A stretch of 64,000 bases of DNA from Desulfogranum mediterraneum DSM 13871 (GCF_000429965.1 NZ_AUCW01000020.1:1-64000); one strand, 5' to 3'; positions 44,283 to 53,778 are shown, counted from the first letter of the stretch. Notes: generated from the letters alone by a model not told the origin. Numbers and translations: made by a program.

Positions 44283-46982
44283 ATGGATAGCGTCCATATC
44301 TACCAACTGGCAATTTTCAGTCTAGAGGCGACCATAACCGCCATACTCCTCCTGGGCCTGTTTCGCCTTCGCTTTCGACTCGGTCTATCGCCTCTCTATG
44401 TCACCCTGGGCGTGTTCCAGCCGATCCAGGTACTCCTGGCCTCTTCGATCTACGTGGAAATCGTGCCCGGCATCACCGTCAGCCCGGGATCGGTGATCCT
44501 CTTTACCGCCAGCCTGTTCGCGGTGCTGCTGGTCTATATCCAGGAAGATGCCAGAGAGGCCCGTAAGGCGATTTACGGGATCATGCTGGCAAATATCTCC
44601 ATGTCCATTTTTCTCTACGCCTTCGGGCTGCACATAGACTTACCCGGCACCTTGAACTTCCTTGGCCTGCCCAGAGAGATATTTCAGCAAAATGCCAGGG
44701 TAATGATGACAGGGACCCTGGTCCTGTTTGCAGATGTGGTCCTGATTATCTTTGTCTACGAACTGCTTGGCCGCTGGTTGAAAAACCATCTTTTTCTCTG
44801 CATCTACCTGACCATGGCGCTCATCCTGCTCTTCGACAGCCTCGGCTTTTGCACCGGCGCCTTCTGGGGGCAGGCCAACTATGGTTCCATCCTCTCCTCT
44901 GGAATCATCGGCAAACTCATGATGGCGGTCTTCTACGCCACGGCCATGACCCTGTATCTGAAGTTTTGGGAACCAAAGACCCAGGTAACCCATCCCTTTG
45001 CAGATATCTTCTCTGCCCTCACCTACCGCCAGAAGTATGAAATCGCCCGCCAACGAGGGGATCAGGCTGAAACCGAGCTGTTCCGCTGGGAACAGATCTT
45101 CCTCTCCGCAGGATGGGGCATCATCCTGCTTGATCCCGATGAGGGGACGATCCTCTCTGCCAACCACTCCTTTGCCCGGATGCATGGCTATAGCCGAGAT
45201 GAGGTGATCGGCATGGATCAGGCAGCAATGTCTGCCCCGGAGTCCCGGGCAGCTCTGGAGGAACATGTTGCCATCGTCCGCGATCAGGAGCAGGATACCT
45301 TTGAATCAATCCACATCAGCAGGGATGGCCACACCTTCCCGGTGCTCATCGACCTCCACACCATCAGGGATGGTGGAGGCGAACCGCTCTACCTGGTTGC
45401 CAATGTTCAGGACATCACGGAACGCAAGCAGGCCGAGGTGGCGCTTCTGGAAAGTGAAGCCAAATACCGGGTACTGGTGGAGAACCAGAGCGATATGGTG
45501 GTCAAGGTGGACCTGGAGGGGAGACTTCTCTTTGTCAGCCCTTCCTACTGCACCATGTTTGGTAAAGAGGAAGGGGAGCTCCTGGGAAAACAATGCATGC
45601 CCCTGGTCCATGAGGATGATCGTGAGCCGACGGCCAAGGCCATGGAGGCCCTGTTCTCGCCTCCACACACCGCCTATCTGGAGCAGCGTGCCTTGACCAA
45701 AGAGGGCTGGACCTGGATCGCCTGGCTCGACACGGCCATCCTGGACAGCGCCGGCAAGGTCAAGGAGATCATAGGCGTCGGTCGTGACATCTCCGAGCGC
45801 AAACAGATGGAGGAGGAGAAGGAGCATCTCCAGGCCCAGATACAGCAGGCCCAGAAAATGGAAGCTATCGGTAAGCTGGCAGGGGGCGTTGCCCATGACT
45901 TCAACAACATGCTCAGTGTCATCCTGGGATATGCTGAGATCCTCAAGGAGGCGTTGGCAGATGAGCCCAATCGGCTGGAAGAGATCCTGGAGATTGAAAG
46001 GGCAGCTCTCCGCTCAAGGGACACCACCCGGCAGTTGCTCGCCTTCTCGAGACAGCAGGCCATTGAGCCCAAGTCCATTGACCTCAGCCACCAGCTGGGG
46101 AGCCTGGAAAAACCCCTCGCCCGCCTCCTGGGTGAAGATATTGCCTTAGAGGTCCAGGCAGCTGCAGAACTCTGGCCTATTCATTTCGATCCCTCACAGC
46201 TTGACCATGTTCTCTTCAACCTGGCCATCAATGCCCGTGACGCCATGCCCGATGGCGGGCTCATTACCATTGGCGCAGACAATACCATCGTTGACCGGCT
46301 CCATGACCCGGATCATCCGGGGATCACCCCGGGAAACTATGTCCTCCTCCAGGTCCGTGACACCGGTGTCGGCATGGATGCGGCAACGCTTTCCCATATA
46401 TTCGAACCTTTTTTCACCACCAAGGATGTTGGTAACGGCTCAGGTCTCGGCCTGGCGACGGTCTACGGCATCATCAAACAAAATGAAGGCTTTATCTACG
46501 CAGAGAGCACCCCGGGACAGGGAACTGTCTTTGAACTATATCTCCCCCAAAGCGAAACGGATCAGCAGGGACAGGAAAAGAAGGAAACCACCCAAACTGC
46601 GTCTGGTTCTGAAAGGATTCTGCTGGTGGAGGATGATCCCATGGTACGTGAGCTGACCCAGAAGATGCTGGAAAACTTAGGTTACCATGTTATGGCGATG
46701 GCAGGGCCAAGGCCTGCCCTTACCGCCCTCTCCGCCACGCCCCCTCCGCAGATAGATCTCCTCCTCACCGATGTGGTGATGCCGGAGATGAATGGCGCAG
46801 AGTTACGGGACCAGGTCAGAGCCCTCAGGCCGGAGATCAAGACGCTCTTTATGTCCGGCTACCCTGAAACCGTTATCTCCCGACACGGTGTGATCGACCA
46901 GGGGGTACACTTCATCCAGAAACCCTTCAGCAAGGAGGTGATCGGCCAAAAAATCCATGAGGCCCTTCATCCGACAGGGTAA
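44283..46982 (+). CDS. membrane hybrid histidine kinase
   Basis: 899 residues. About seven hydrophobic helices fill residues 1-230, then a short coiled coil, two PAS domains (about 255-380 and 385-505, each ending in an ITERKQAE/ISERKQME link), a HisKA dimerisation helix with phospho-histidine near residue 538 (GGVAHDFNNMLSV), a HATPase (NARDAMPDGG, GSGLGLATVYGI) and a C-terminal receiver with aspartate near 830 (LLLTDVVMPEMNG). No cognate transcription factor adjoins. The membrane module's signal is unknown. Confidence 0.92.
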   Translation: MDSVHIYQLAIFSLEATITAILLLGLFRLRFRLGLSPLYVTLGVFQPIQVLLASSIYVEIVPGITVSPGSVILFTASLFAVLLVYIQEDAREARKAIYGIMLANISMSIFLYAFGLHIDLPGTLNFLGLPREIFQQNARVMMTGTLVLFADVVLIIFVYELLGRWLKNHLFLCIYLTMALILLFDSLGFCTGAFWGQANYGSILSSGIIGKLMMAVFYATAMTLYLKFWEPKTQVTHPFADIFSALTYRQKYEIARQRGDQAETELFRWEQIFLSAGWGIILLDPDEGTILSANHSFARMHGYSRDEVIGMDQAAMSAPESRAALEEHVAIVRDQEQDTFESIHISRDGHTFPVLIDLHTIRDGGGEPLYLVANVQDITERKQAEVALLESEAKYRVLVENQSDMVVKVDLEGRLLFVSPSYCTMFGKEEGELLGKQCMPLVHEDDREPTAKAMEALFSPPHTAYLEQRALTKEGWTWIAWLDTAILDSAGKVKEIIGVGRDISERKQMEEEKEHLQAQIQQAQKMEAIGKLAGGVAHDFNNMLSVILGYAEILKEALADEPNRLEEILEIERAALRSRDTTRQLLAFSRQQAIEPKSIDLSHQLGSLEKPLARLLGEDIALEVQAAAELWPIHFDPSQLDHVLFNLAINARDAMPDGGLITIGADNTIVDRLHDPDHPGITPGNYVLLQVRDTGVGMDAATLSHIFEPFFTTKDVGNGSGLGLATVYGIIKQNEGFIYAESTPGQGTVFELYLPQSETDQQGQEKKETTQTASGSERILLVEDDPMVRELTQKMLENLGYHVMAMAGPRPALTALSATPPPQIDLLLTDVVMPEMNGAELRDQVRALRPEIKTLFMSGYPETVISRHGVIDQGVHFIQKPFSKEVIGQKIHEALHPTG

Positions 46983-47096
46983 CCGCTCACCGTCCCGTCA
47001 GGTAAAGAAGCCTGGACCGCCAGGATCCTGCGGGCCCTTGCCTCTCCCTCGGCTAGATGCAGAGGAAGAGACCTCTTGGATGAGGCGATCATTCGA

Positions 47097-47695
47097 TCAA
47101 GCCCCCTTCTGATCCAGGGCCTGCCTCACGGCTGTTGCCAACTCGGCTCTCTGAACCGGTTTCTGCAGATAGGTTCGAATGCCAAGCTCAAACGCCTTTT
47201 CCTCGCTTAGTGCAGAACTATAGCCCGTGCATAAAAGGATGGGGATCTCCGGCCTGATCTCTAAGACTGCAGAGGCCAGCTCTGCCCCGGTGAGTCGGGG
47301 CATGGTCTGGTCGGTAATGATGGCATCAAAACTTTCCGGCGAGGCCTTGAAGGCCTCGAGGCCCTCTGCGCCGTTACTCACTGCCAGCACCCTATACCCC
47401 AGCCCCTCCAACACCTGGGTATAGATATCAAGAATATGTTGCTCGTCATCTACCAGCAAGAGCCGTTCCCGGCCGGTTGGGATCGCTTCCTTCTCTTCCC
47501 GGTCAGAGGCAATGACTGTTTGAGCGAGCACAGGAAAGTAGAGACGAAATACTGTTCCCTGTTCGGGTTCGCTCTTTACCCGGATATACCCTCCAAAGGT
47601 CTCGACAAGGCCATGGACCACGGCCAGTCCCATGCCGCTGCCCTTGCCCGCCTCCTTGCTGGTAAAATAGGGTTCAAAAACCGTCTGCCTGGGCA
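47097..47695 (-). pseudogene. hybrid histidine kinase, 3' fragment
   Basis: The remaining tail of another hybrid kinase. The frame opens at about 47695 with VFEPYFTSKEAGKGSGMGLA, the end of an ATPase domain, and continues into a receiver with aspartate in AIITDQTMPRLTGAE and ends in PVQRAELATAVRQALDQ. No dimerisation, PAS or membrane segment is left upstream; the boundary lies near a CCTGCCCAGGCAG palindrome. It may still be translated from an internal GTG or ATG but cannot act as a kinase. Confidence 0.8.
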
Positions 47696-47835
47696 GGCGT
47701 CTCCTGCTGTGGATCGGGATTACTTGGGGAGGACTGTACCGACATAGCTCAGTTCATCTTAAAAGAGGCAGTTGAAGGGGCTAGGAGCTGGCAGGGAGAG
47801 GATCGTATCATCCAGAGCTTGAGGCCTCTGCTAAG

Positions 47836-47870
47836 CACTGCACTGCACTGCACTGCACTGCACTGCACTG
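47836..47870. repeat. seven CACTG pentanucleotide repeats
   Basis: Seven perfect head-to-tail CACTG units in the gap between the truncated kinase and the RidA-like gene. Such a tract is prone to slippage. No frame of a supported gene crosses it. The rest of 47700-48080 shows no gene. Confidence 0.9.
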
Positions 47871-48080
47871 TTCAATAAAGCAATTATATAGCTGAAACAA
47901 AAAAAGAGTCAAGGTTCACCGGGCCTTGGCGCCAATGCCCGGTTTTTGCAGACTCCTTTTGCTCTGCCCCCCTGGACCTGCGCCACCACCCTCCCGGCGG
48001 CTCAAGCGGAAAAAACCTCCAAGGGGGCAGCCATGGGAGGGGTCTGGCAGCACCAGGGCCCTGACAGACCCCGGCAGACC

Positions 48081-48431
48081 TTACTGGGCTGCAGCCACCA
48101 CAGAGACCTCGACCAGCAGCTCGGCACGGGCCAGACGTGCCTCCACACAAGCCCGTGCCGGGGCACAGCCACTCGGGACCCAGGCATCCCAGACCTCATT
48201 CATGGCCTCGAAATCCTTGATATCGCGCAGGTAGATGGTGGCTGACAGCAGCTGGTCGCGGCCGCTGCCTGCCTCTGCCAGCAGGGCATCCACATTGGCC
48301 AGCATGGTTCTGGTCTGTTCCCGGATATCACTGTTCCCATCCAGGCCCACCTGGCCACTGAGGTAGACGGTGCCGTTATGACGAACGATCTTACTCATTC
48401 GGGGTCCGACCCCGAGACGCTGCACTTTCAT
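48081..48431 (-). CDS. RidA-family protein
   Basis: 116 residues, somewhat divergent from the ridA at 36932: [39 protein letters not shown] and [20 protein letters not shown] with the catalytic-position arginine replaced by the RACVEAR pattern of the YjgF/TdcF-like subgroup. An internal start at 48398 is possible. Separated from the moeA gene by a strong terminator, so it is an independent unit. Probably an imine deaminase or an endoribonuclease-like relative. Confidence 0.85.
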   Translation of the reverse strand: MKVQRLGVGPRMSKIVRHNGTVYLSGQVGLDGNSDIREQTRTMLANVDALLAEAGSGRDQLLSATIYLRDIKDFEAMNEVWDAWVPSGCAPARACVEARLARAELLVEVSVVAAAQ

Positions 48432-48457
48432 AATTACAATAACTCTCTTTTATTAAA

Positions 48458-48498
48458 CAAAAAAAACAGCTATCGAGTGCCAATCACTCGACAGCTGT
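48458..48498 (-). terminator. rho-independent terminator after the MoeA-fusion gene
   Basis: On the minus strand ACAGCTGTCGAGTG and CACTCGATAGCTGT form a 14-bp stem (one mismatch) with a five-base loop, followed by eight T. It separates the pterin operon from the RidA-like gene. Confidence 0.9.
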
Positions 48499-48577
48499 CC
48501 GCGTTGAGACGACCTTGCATCCTGAACTTGGTTCTTCTTCAGCTGACCTCACTGGGGCGGCCGCACTCCCTTGCTAC

Positions 48578-50512
48578 TCAACGGACCCGCCGGCCGCACT
48601 CCCGGGTGGAGTAGCCGCCCATCTCCTCCAGCTCCTGCTGAAAACCGCTGTTCTCCAGGATGGCCAACAGGGCCTGGATCATGGGCAGTTCCAGCAGCTC
48701 CACGGGCAGGAGCAGGTCGTAGCGCTCCTCGGTGACCGGGATAAAGTCCAATCCCAGGGCCCGGGCCGCACTCATGATCCCCAGCCCGCAATCGGCCTTG
48801 CCGGCGAGCACGGCCACGGCCACGGCCATGTGGGTGTACTCGTCATGGTCATAGCCCTTGATTCCGTCCGGGTCGATCCCCTCCTGCTCCAGCTGATAAT
48901 CCAGGAGCACCCGGGTGCCGGAGCCGGACTGGCGGTTGATGAAGACCAGGTCCTCCCGACTCAGATCCTGGATGGAACGGATCTCCCTGGGGTTGCCGGG
49001 CTGGATGAAGAGCCCCTGCTGGCGATGGGCCAGGGTGATGATGGCGATCTCCCGATCCCCCAGGTAGCGATCGACAAAGGTGGTATTGTAGCTGCCGTCC
49101 TCCGGATCCAGCAGGTGCGAGCCCGCGATATGGGTCATGGACTGCTTCAGGGCCATGATCCCGCCCAGGGAGCCCAGGTGGGAGGAGGCCAGGTGGCAGG
49201 CCGGGCTCTGCCGGCGGAGGCGATCGCGGAGCAGATCCAGGCTCAGGTCATGGCTGCCGGTGCAGAGCAGGGTCTGCTCGATGGCCTGGACCGACTGGAG
49301 CAGCTCCAGCTGAACCTGATCCCCGCGGCTGACCCCCTCGGAGGCGGCATCGATATGGAGCATGGCATTGGCCCGGGTCAGGGTGGTGATGGCGCCGGAC
49401 CCCTTTTTCAGGGGCAGGGCCACATAGTTTTCCCCGATGCGGCCCATGACCATCCGCCGGAACTCCTCGATACCGCTGCGGGAGGGGATATCCTTGGCCA
49501 CCAACCCCTGCACCCGGACGGGCGCGGCCGGCTCCAGCCCCTGCCAGCGCGCCAGCAGGGGCAGGACAAACTGTTCAAAGGCGATGATGGCCGAGACCGG
49601 GTAACCGGGGATGCCCACCACCGGCTTGCCCTGGACCACGCCCAGGATGGTCGGCTTGCCGGGCATGATGGTCACCCCGTGCACCAGGACCTCGCCCAAC
49701 TCCTCGATGATCCTGGCCGTATAGTCGGCGCTGCCTGCCGAGGAGCCGGCATTGATCACCACCATCTCGGTGTCGGTGGCCAGCACCTCCTCCACCTGCC
49801 CCTTGAGCCGTGGGTAGTCATCGGCAGTGATGGCCTGGACCCGGGTCAGGGCCCCGGCCCGCCGGGCCAGGCCGGCCAGGACCGCGGAGTTGGACTCGAT
49901 GGTCTTGCCCGCAGGCGGGGCTCCGTCGATATCCTCGATGGAGACCAGCTCCGAGCCGGTGGGCAGGATGGTCAGCTCTGGCCGTTTCCTGACCTCCACC
50001 CGGGTGCAGCCGGCGGTGATCATGGCGGCGATATCGGCAGGCTGGACCAGATGGCCGGTGGGAAAGAGCAGCTCAGTGGCCACAATATCCTCCCCCACCT
50101 TGCGGACATGCTGCCAGGGAAAGACCGGGGCCCGGATCACCCCCTGGCTACCGTCCGCACTCAGGAGCACGTTTTCAATCATGATCACGCTGTCCTTGTC
50201 CTCGGGCAGGGGGTAACCGGTATTGATGGGAACCCCCTGACCTGCGGCGATATCCAGGGTCAGGGGATGCTCGTCCGAGGCGCCAAAGGTCTCCTCGGCC
50301 CGGACCGCGATACCGTCCATGGCAGCACCGTGAAAGGAGGGCGAAGAGAGCCGGGCATGGACCGGTCCGGCCAGCACCCGCTCGCCGCTCTCCTGGACCG
50401 GTACGCTCTCCGCTCCGGTCTGCCGGTCTGCAAAGCGCGACCAGAACAGCTGCTGGGCCTCGCTCCTGGAGTGCATGTTGAGATAGATTTTTCGTTGCAT
50501 AGCAGAGTCCAT
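48578..50512 (-). CDS. MoeA-like protein fused to a binding-protein-like domain
   Basis: 644 residues. The first 400 resemble MoeA, the enzyme that inserts molybdate or tungstate into adenylylated pterin: FHGAAMDGIAVRAEETFG, ILPTGSELVSIED, INAGSSAGSADYTARIIEEL, ITIMPGKPTILGVVQGKPVVG. From about 420 to the end is a periplasmic-binding-like domain (HDLSLDLL, GSHLLDPEDGSYNTTFVDRY, INRQSGSGTRVLLDYQL, ALGLDFIPVTEERYDL). Such fusions occur in anaerobes and are thought to bind oxyanions or cofactor pieces. Last gene of the pterin group, 24 bp after a second moeA. Confidence 0.87.
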   Translation of the reverse strand: MDSAMQRKIYLNMHSRSEAQQLFWSRFADRQTGAESVPVQESGERVLAGPVHARLSSPSFHGAAMDGIAVRAEETFGASDEHPLTLDIAAGQGVPINTGYPLPEDKDSVIMIENVLLSADGSQGVIRAPVFPWQHVRKVGEDIVATELLFPTGHLVQPADIAAMITAGCTRVEVRKRPELTILPTGSELVSIEDIDGAPPAGKTIESNSAVLAGLARRAGALTRVQAITADDYPRLKGQVEEVLATDTEMVVINAGSSAGSADYTARIIEELGEVLVHGVTIMPGKPTILGVVQGKPVVGIPGYPVSAIIAFEQFVLPLLARWQGLEPAAPVRVQGLVAKDIPSRSGIEEFRRMVMGRIGENYVALPLKKGSGAITTLTRANAMLHIDAASEGVSRGDQVQLELLQSVQAIEQTLLCTGSHDLSLDLLRDRLRRQSPACHLASSHLGSLGGIMALKQSMTHIAGSHLLDPEDGSYNTTFVDRYLGDREIAIITLAHRQQGLFIQPGNPREIRSIQDLSREDLVFINRQSGSGTRVLLDYQLEQEGIDPDGIKGYDHDEYTHMAVAVAVLAGKADCGLGIMSAARALGLDFIPVTEERYDLLLPVELLELPMIQALLAILENSGFQQELEEMGGYSTRECGRRVR

Positions 50513-50536
50513 TGATAAAAATTTTCCCGCCCCTGA

Positions 50537-51775
50537 TCAGGGGAAGAGCAGCACGGTGGCCTCGGCGCCCTGGTCCAGGCCTTCCACGTCCCGGCCGATG
50601 ACCAACAGCCCCTGGGCCTGGACCAGGGGCTTGAGCAGGCCCGACTTACCGTAGAGGGGCTCGGCAAGGGGAAGCCCGCTGCCCTTGCCGGCAACCAGCC
50701 GCACCCGGACATAATCCTCCCGGCCGATGGTGGAGGGGATCTGCTGGCCGGTCTCCACCCGAATGGTCTGCAGCCCGCCGCTACATCCCAGGCCGCCCAG
50801 CTTGCGCAGCAGCGGCCGGACAAAGAGATAAAAGACCACCATGGCCGAGGCCACGTTGCCGGGCAGGCCGAACAGGGCCTGGTTGCCGCTGCGGGCCAGG
50901 ATGGTGGGTTTGCCGGGACGGATGGAGACCCCATGGGCCAGAAGCGCAGTCCCGGGTAGCTGTTCAAAGACCTGGAGGGTATAGTCGCGCTGCCCCACCG
51001 AACTGCCCCCGGAGAGCAGCAGCACATCGGCCTCTGCAAGCCCCCGTTTACAGGCCTCCTCCAGAGCAGCGGCATCGTCGGCTATGATCCCGTAGTTGAG
51101 CGGGATAGCGCCGGCCTGCCTCACCAGGCTGGCCAGGGTGGTGGAGTTGATGTCTCGAATCTGGCCCGGCCCGGGATGCTGCTCCGGGGCAACCAGCTCA
51201 TCCCCGGTGGAGATGATAGCCACCCTGGGCCTGCGATGCACCTCCACCCGGGAGTAGCCCAGTCCGGCCAGGACCCCCAGCTCCTGGGGGCGGAGGAGCT
51301 GACCCCGATCCAGGACAGCCGCGCCCTGGGGGTAATCGTCTCCGGCCTGGATGGTGTTCTCCCCCGGGGCCACCGGTCGATAGAGCTCCACGCTCTCCTG
51401 ATCCAGGGGGCTGGAGTACTCCACCATGACCACGGCATCCGCCTTGTCCGGCAGTTCACCGCCGGTCCAGATTCGGGTGGCCTGACCGGGCCGCAGGAAA
51501 TAGCTCCTCCCGGATTGTCCCATCCTGACCTCGCCCACCACCTGGAGCAGGGCAGCCTCGGATTCCGAACAGCCAAAGGTGTCCCTGGCGCGGACCGCAT
51601 AGCCGTCCATGGTGGAACGGGTGAAGGGCGGCAGGGCCTCCCCGGCCAGGACCTCCCCGGCCAGGACCCGGCCGGCGGAGGCGTCCAGGGGGACGGACTC
51701 GCTCTCCAGGGCGTGAAACGGTTGAAACAGATCAAGAAATTCCATGGTGCTGATGAGTTGAAAAAAACCTTTCAT
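50537..51775 (-). CDS. moeA: molybdopterin molybdenumtransferase MoeA
   Basis: 412 residues with the complete MoeA core: PPFTRSTMDGYAVRARDTFG, AIISTGDELV, INSTTLASLVRQAG, LLLSGGSSVGQRDYTLQVFE, VSIRPGKPTILARSGNQALF. Catalyses insertion of Mo or W into MPT-AMP. Two MoeA copies in one cluster are common in organisms that make both Mo and W enzymes. The start at 51775 gives the usual MKGFF...L N-terminus. Confidence 0.93.
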   Translation of the reverse strand: MKGFFQLISTMEFLDLFQPFHALESESVPLDASAGRVLAGEVLAGEALPPFTRSTMDGYAVRARDTFGCSESEAALLQVVGEVRMGQSGRSYFLRPGQATRIWTGGELPDKADAVVMVEYSSPLDQESVELYRPVAPGENTIQAGDDYPQGAAVLDRGQLLRPQELGVLAGLGYSRVEVHRRPRVAIISTGDELVAPEQHPGPGQIRDINSTTLASLVRQAGAIPLNYGIIADDAAALEEACKRGLAEADVLLLSGGSSVGQRDYTLQVFEQLPGTALLAHGVSIRPGKPTILARSGNQALFGLPGNVASAMVVFYLFVRPLLRKLGGLGCSGGLQTIRVETGQQIPSTIGREDYVRVRLVAGKGSGLPLAEPLYGKSGLLKPLVQAQGLLVIGRDVEGLDQGAEATVLLFP

Positions 51776-51971
51776 AGGTCACTGTTAGCAGAGATTCTGG
51801 ATGGAGGAGAGCAACACGATCCCGGCCCTCCAGGCCAAGCCCGCTCACGGCTGACGCGCCTGTTGACTCGGCTCCCCTGCCCCTGTTTATACCGTGTCCC
51901 CTCTTTTATCAACCGCTTTAGCGCCCAGCCACCGGGACAGGCTGCGGCTCAGCTCAAGGCAGCGGCTGTCA

Positions 51972-52676
51972 TCAGCCCGGGACGGGTTCAAAGGTCAGGT
52001 GCTTCAGGTCCACCTCCAACCAACTGTTGTGCAGGGAAGAGGCTTGCCCCAGGAGCAGCTTCACCGCCTCGGCCGCCTGGAGGGAGGCAATGGTTGCCAC
52101 GGTGAAGGAGAGCACCGATGGCGGAGAGCTGCCCTCGCCCTGGCGGCCGGCGCTGCGCAGAGCTGGAGGATAGATGGCCTGGATCAGGTTATACCCCGGC
52201 AGCTGGACCCCGACCTGCCCGTACCAGCCCTGGACCGCACCATGAACCAGGGGACGCTCGATGGCCAGGCACTGGCCTGCCAGGTCGTAACGGGCCTGGA
52301 TGGAGTCGAGACAATCCACGACCAGATCCGGCGGCTCCCGGATCAGACCATCGCCGGCCCTGAAATCCACGCCCCGGGCCACGGCCGTACAACCGGTGCC
52401 CAGGTCGTTGAGCCGGGCAGCAGCCACCCGGGCCTTGTTCTCTCCCAGGGTGGAGCCCAGGGCGTTGAGCTGGCGGTTGCAGTTACTGGGGCTGAAGCGG
52501 TCAGGATCAAAGAGGGTCAGCCGGCCGATGCCGATCCGGGCCAACTCCTCGGCCACAAAACCGCCCAGGCCCCCACAGCCCACCACCGCGACATGACTGG
52601 TTGCCAGCAGCCGCTGCTGAGCCCCATCCAGGGAGCCCTCATTTCTGGCCAGGGTCCGACCAAAGACAGCACTCAT
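51972..52676 (-). CDS. ThiF/MoeB-like E1 adenylyltransferase, atypical
   Basis: 234 residues. The nucleotide-binding core is intact: VVGCGGLGGFVAEELARIG, then DPDRFSPSNCNRQ with the R-Q pair and DCLDSIQARYDLAGQ. ThiF/MoeB proteins adenylate the GG terminus of a sulfur carrier. Unusually, I see no CXXC pair for the structural zinc, and the region that normally carries the catalytic cysteine (here IQAIYPPALRSAGRQGEG) has none. Possibly it adenylates without a covalent thioester. A 16-codon frame ending GGEQ overlaps its start. Its position between tungstate uptake and moeA genes points to pterin cofactor assembly. Confidence 0.85.
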   Translation of the reverse strand: MSAVFGRTLARNEGSLDGAQQRLLATSHVAVVGCGGLGGFVAEELARIGIGRLTLFDPDRFSPSNCNRQLNALGSTLGENKARVAAARLNDLGTGCTAVARGVDFRAGDGLIREPPDLVVDCLDSIQARYDLAGQCLAIERPLVHGAVQGWYGQVGVQLPGYNLIQAIYPPALRSAGRQGEGSSPPSVLSFTVATIASLQAAEAVKLLLGQASSLHNSWLEVDLKHLTFEPVPG

Positions 52677-52723
52677 TGTTCTCCTCCCAAGGGTTCAACA
52701 TTTCCTCTGATCCGGATTGCCAT
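52673..52723 (-). CDS. 16-residue mini-ORF upstream of ThiF
   Basis: ATG preceded by GGAGGAGGCATC; MAIRIRGNVEPLGGEQ, then TGA overlapping the ATG of the ThiF gene (ATGA). It carries a double glycine near its end, as in MoaD/ThiS carriers, but it is far too short to be one and has two residues after GG. It may be a relic of a sulfur-carrier gene, or a leader that couples translation. The ribosome-binding site of the next gene lies inside it. Confidence 0.4.
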   Translation of the reverse strand: MAIRIRGNVEPLGGEQ

Positions 52724-52742
52724 GATGCCTCCTCCCACGCCA

Positions 52743-52772
52743 GCTAAAACCACTCCAGCTAAAGCCACTCCA
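52743..52772. repeat. 15-bp tandem duplication over the tupC stop
   Basis: GCTAAAACCACTCCA at 52743-52757 and GCTAAAGCCACTCCA at 52758-52772 on the plus strand (14 of 15 identical), with a partial third unit. The duplication places a copy of the tupC stop region just beyond the real stop. Confidence 0.7.
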
Positions 52773-53778
52773 CCCCATCCCCGCCAAAGCGAAGCGTGAC
52801 CGGATCACCGATGAGCAGACGATGCCGCTGGTACTCCTCCCGGCTGAGAAAGACGGTGACCATGGTACCGGTATTGACCGCCACCCGGATGCGCTCCCCT
52901 TCCTCCAGCAGGAGCGATATCCGGCCATGGAGGACACCGGGGGCCGGCGTCGGCTCAGGGCCGCGTTCCAGGGTGTATTTTTCCGGATTAAGGTGAATCC
53001 TGCTCCTGCCCAGGGGCTGGAGGCAGCCCCGAGGCAGGAAAAAACGGGTTTTTTCCTGGAGCAGACAGACCCCCTGCTCCGGGGCAGCTGAACAGGAGAA
53101 GATGTTCTCATGGGAGGTGGAGACCAGCCGACCCTTCTCCAGGACAAAGGTCTCATCCGCCAGGCCGGCGGCCTGGAGACGATCATGGGAGGTGAAGAGG
53201 ATGGTGCAGCCCTGGTCGCGATTGATCCGGCTGAGCAAGCCCCGGATCACGGCCTGATTTTCCACATCCACGTTGGCGGTGGGCTCGTCGCAAAGCAGCA
53301 CCCTGGGCGAGAGGGCCAGGGCCCTGGCCAGGGCCAGCCGCTGGGTCTCCCCGCCGGAGAGTTGATCGGCCCGGGCCGAGGCATAACTGGAGAGATCCAC
53401 CAGCTCCAGCACCCGCCGGATGATCTCCGTCCGCCCGGGCCTGCCCACCCCCCGGATCTTGAGACCGAATTCGATATTCTTGAACACGCTGGTGGAAAAC
53501 ATGATGGGATGCTGATCCACCATCACCACCTGGCGGCGAAATTTCTCCAGGCGCAGGCCCGGCTTGGACCTGGGCACGGTACAGCCGTCAAAGATGATGC
53601 TCCCTGAGCTGGGCGTCTCCAGAAAGGCCAGGAGGTTAAAGAGGGTGGTCTTGCCCGCCCCGTTGGGGCCGAACAGCCCGTAGATCCTGCCCCGCTCCAG
53701 CACCAGGTGGTCGATGTGGAGGACCTCCTTGCCGCCATAGCTCTGCACCAGCTGACTCAACTCGTACTGATGCCTCAC
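52759..53778 (-). CDS. tupC: tungstate ABC transporter ATPase
   Basis: 339 residues. ABC ATPase domain with Walker A GPNGAGKTTLF, Q-loop VVMVDQHP, signature LSGGETQRLALARAL and Walker B VLLCDEPTANVD. A C-terminal 110 residues includes a TOBE-like oxyanion-binding module (ILLLEEGERIRVAVNTGTMV, shown in part). Overlaps tupB by 4 bp and follows tupA-tupB, giving a complete importer. Tungstate rather than molybdate is inferred from the TupA similarity and the adjacent tungsten-type oxidoreductase. Confidence 0.9.
   Translation of the reverse strand: MRHQYELSQLVQSYGGKEVLHIDHLVLERGRIYGLFGPNGAGKTTLFNLLAFLETPSSGSIIFDGCTVPRSKPGLRLEKFRRQVVMVDQHPIMFSTSVFKNIEFGLKIRGVGRPGRTEIIRRVLELVDLSSYASARADQLSGGETQRLALARALALSPRVLLCDEPTANVDVENQAVIRGLLSRINRDQGCTILFTSHDRLQAAGLADETFVLEKGRLVSTSHENIFSCSAAPEQGVCLLQEKTRFFLPRGCLQPLGRSRIHLNPEKYTLERGPEPTPAPGVLHGRISLLLEEGERIRVAVNTGTMVTVFLSREEYQRHRLLIGDPVTLRFGGDGVEWL

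Noticed and set aside
47836-47870. CRISPR or regulatory repeat
   Set aside because: Units are five bases with no spacers; simple sequence repeat.
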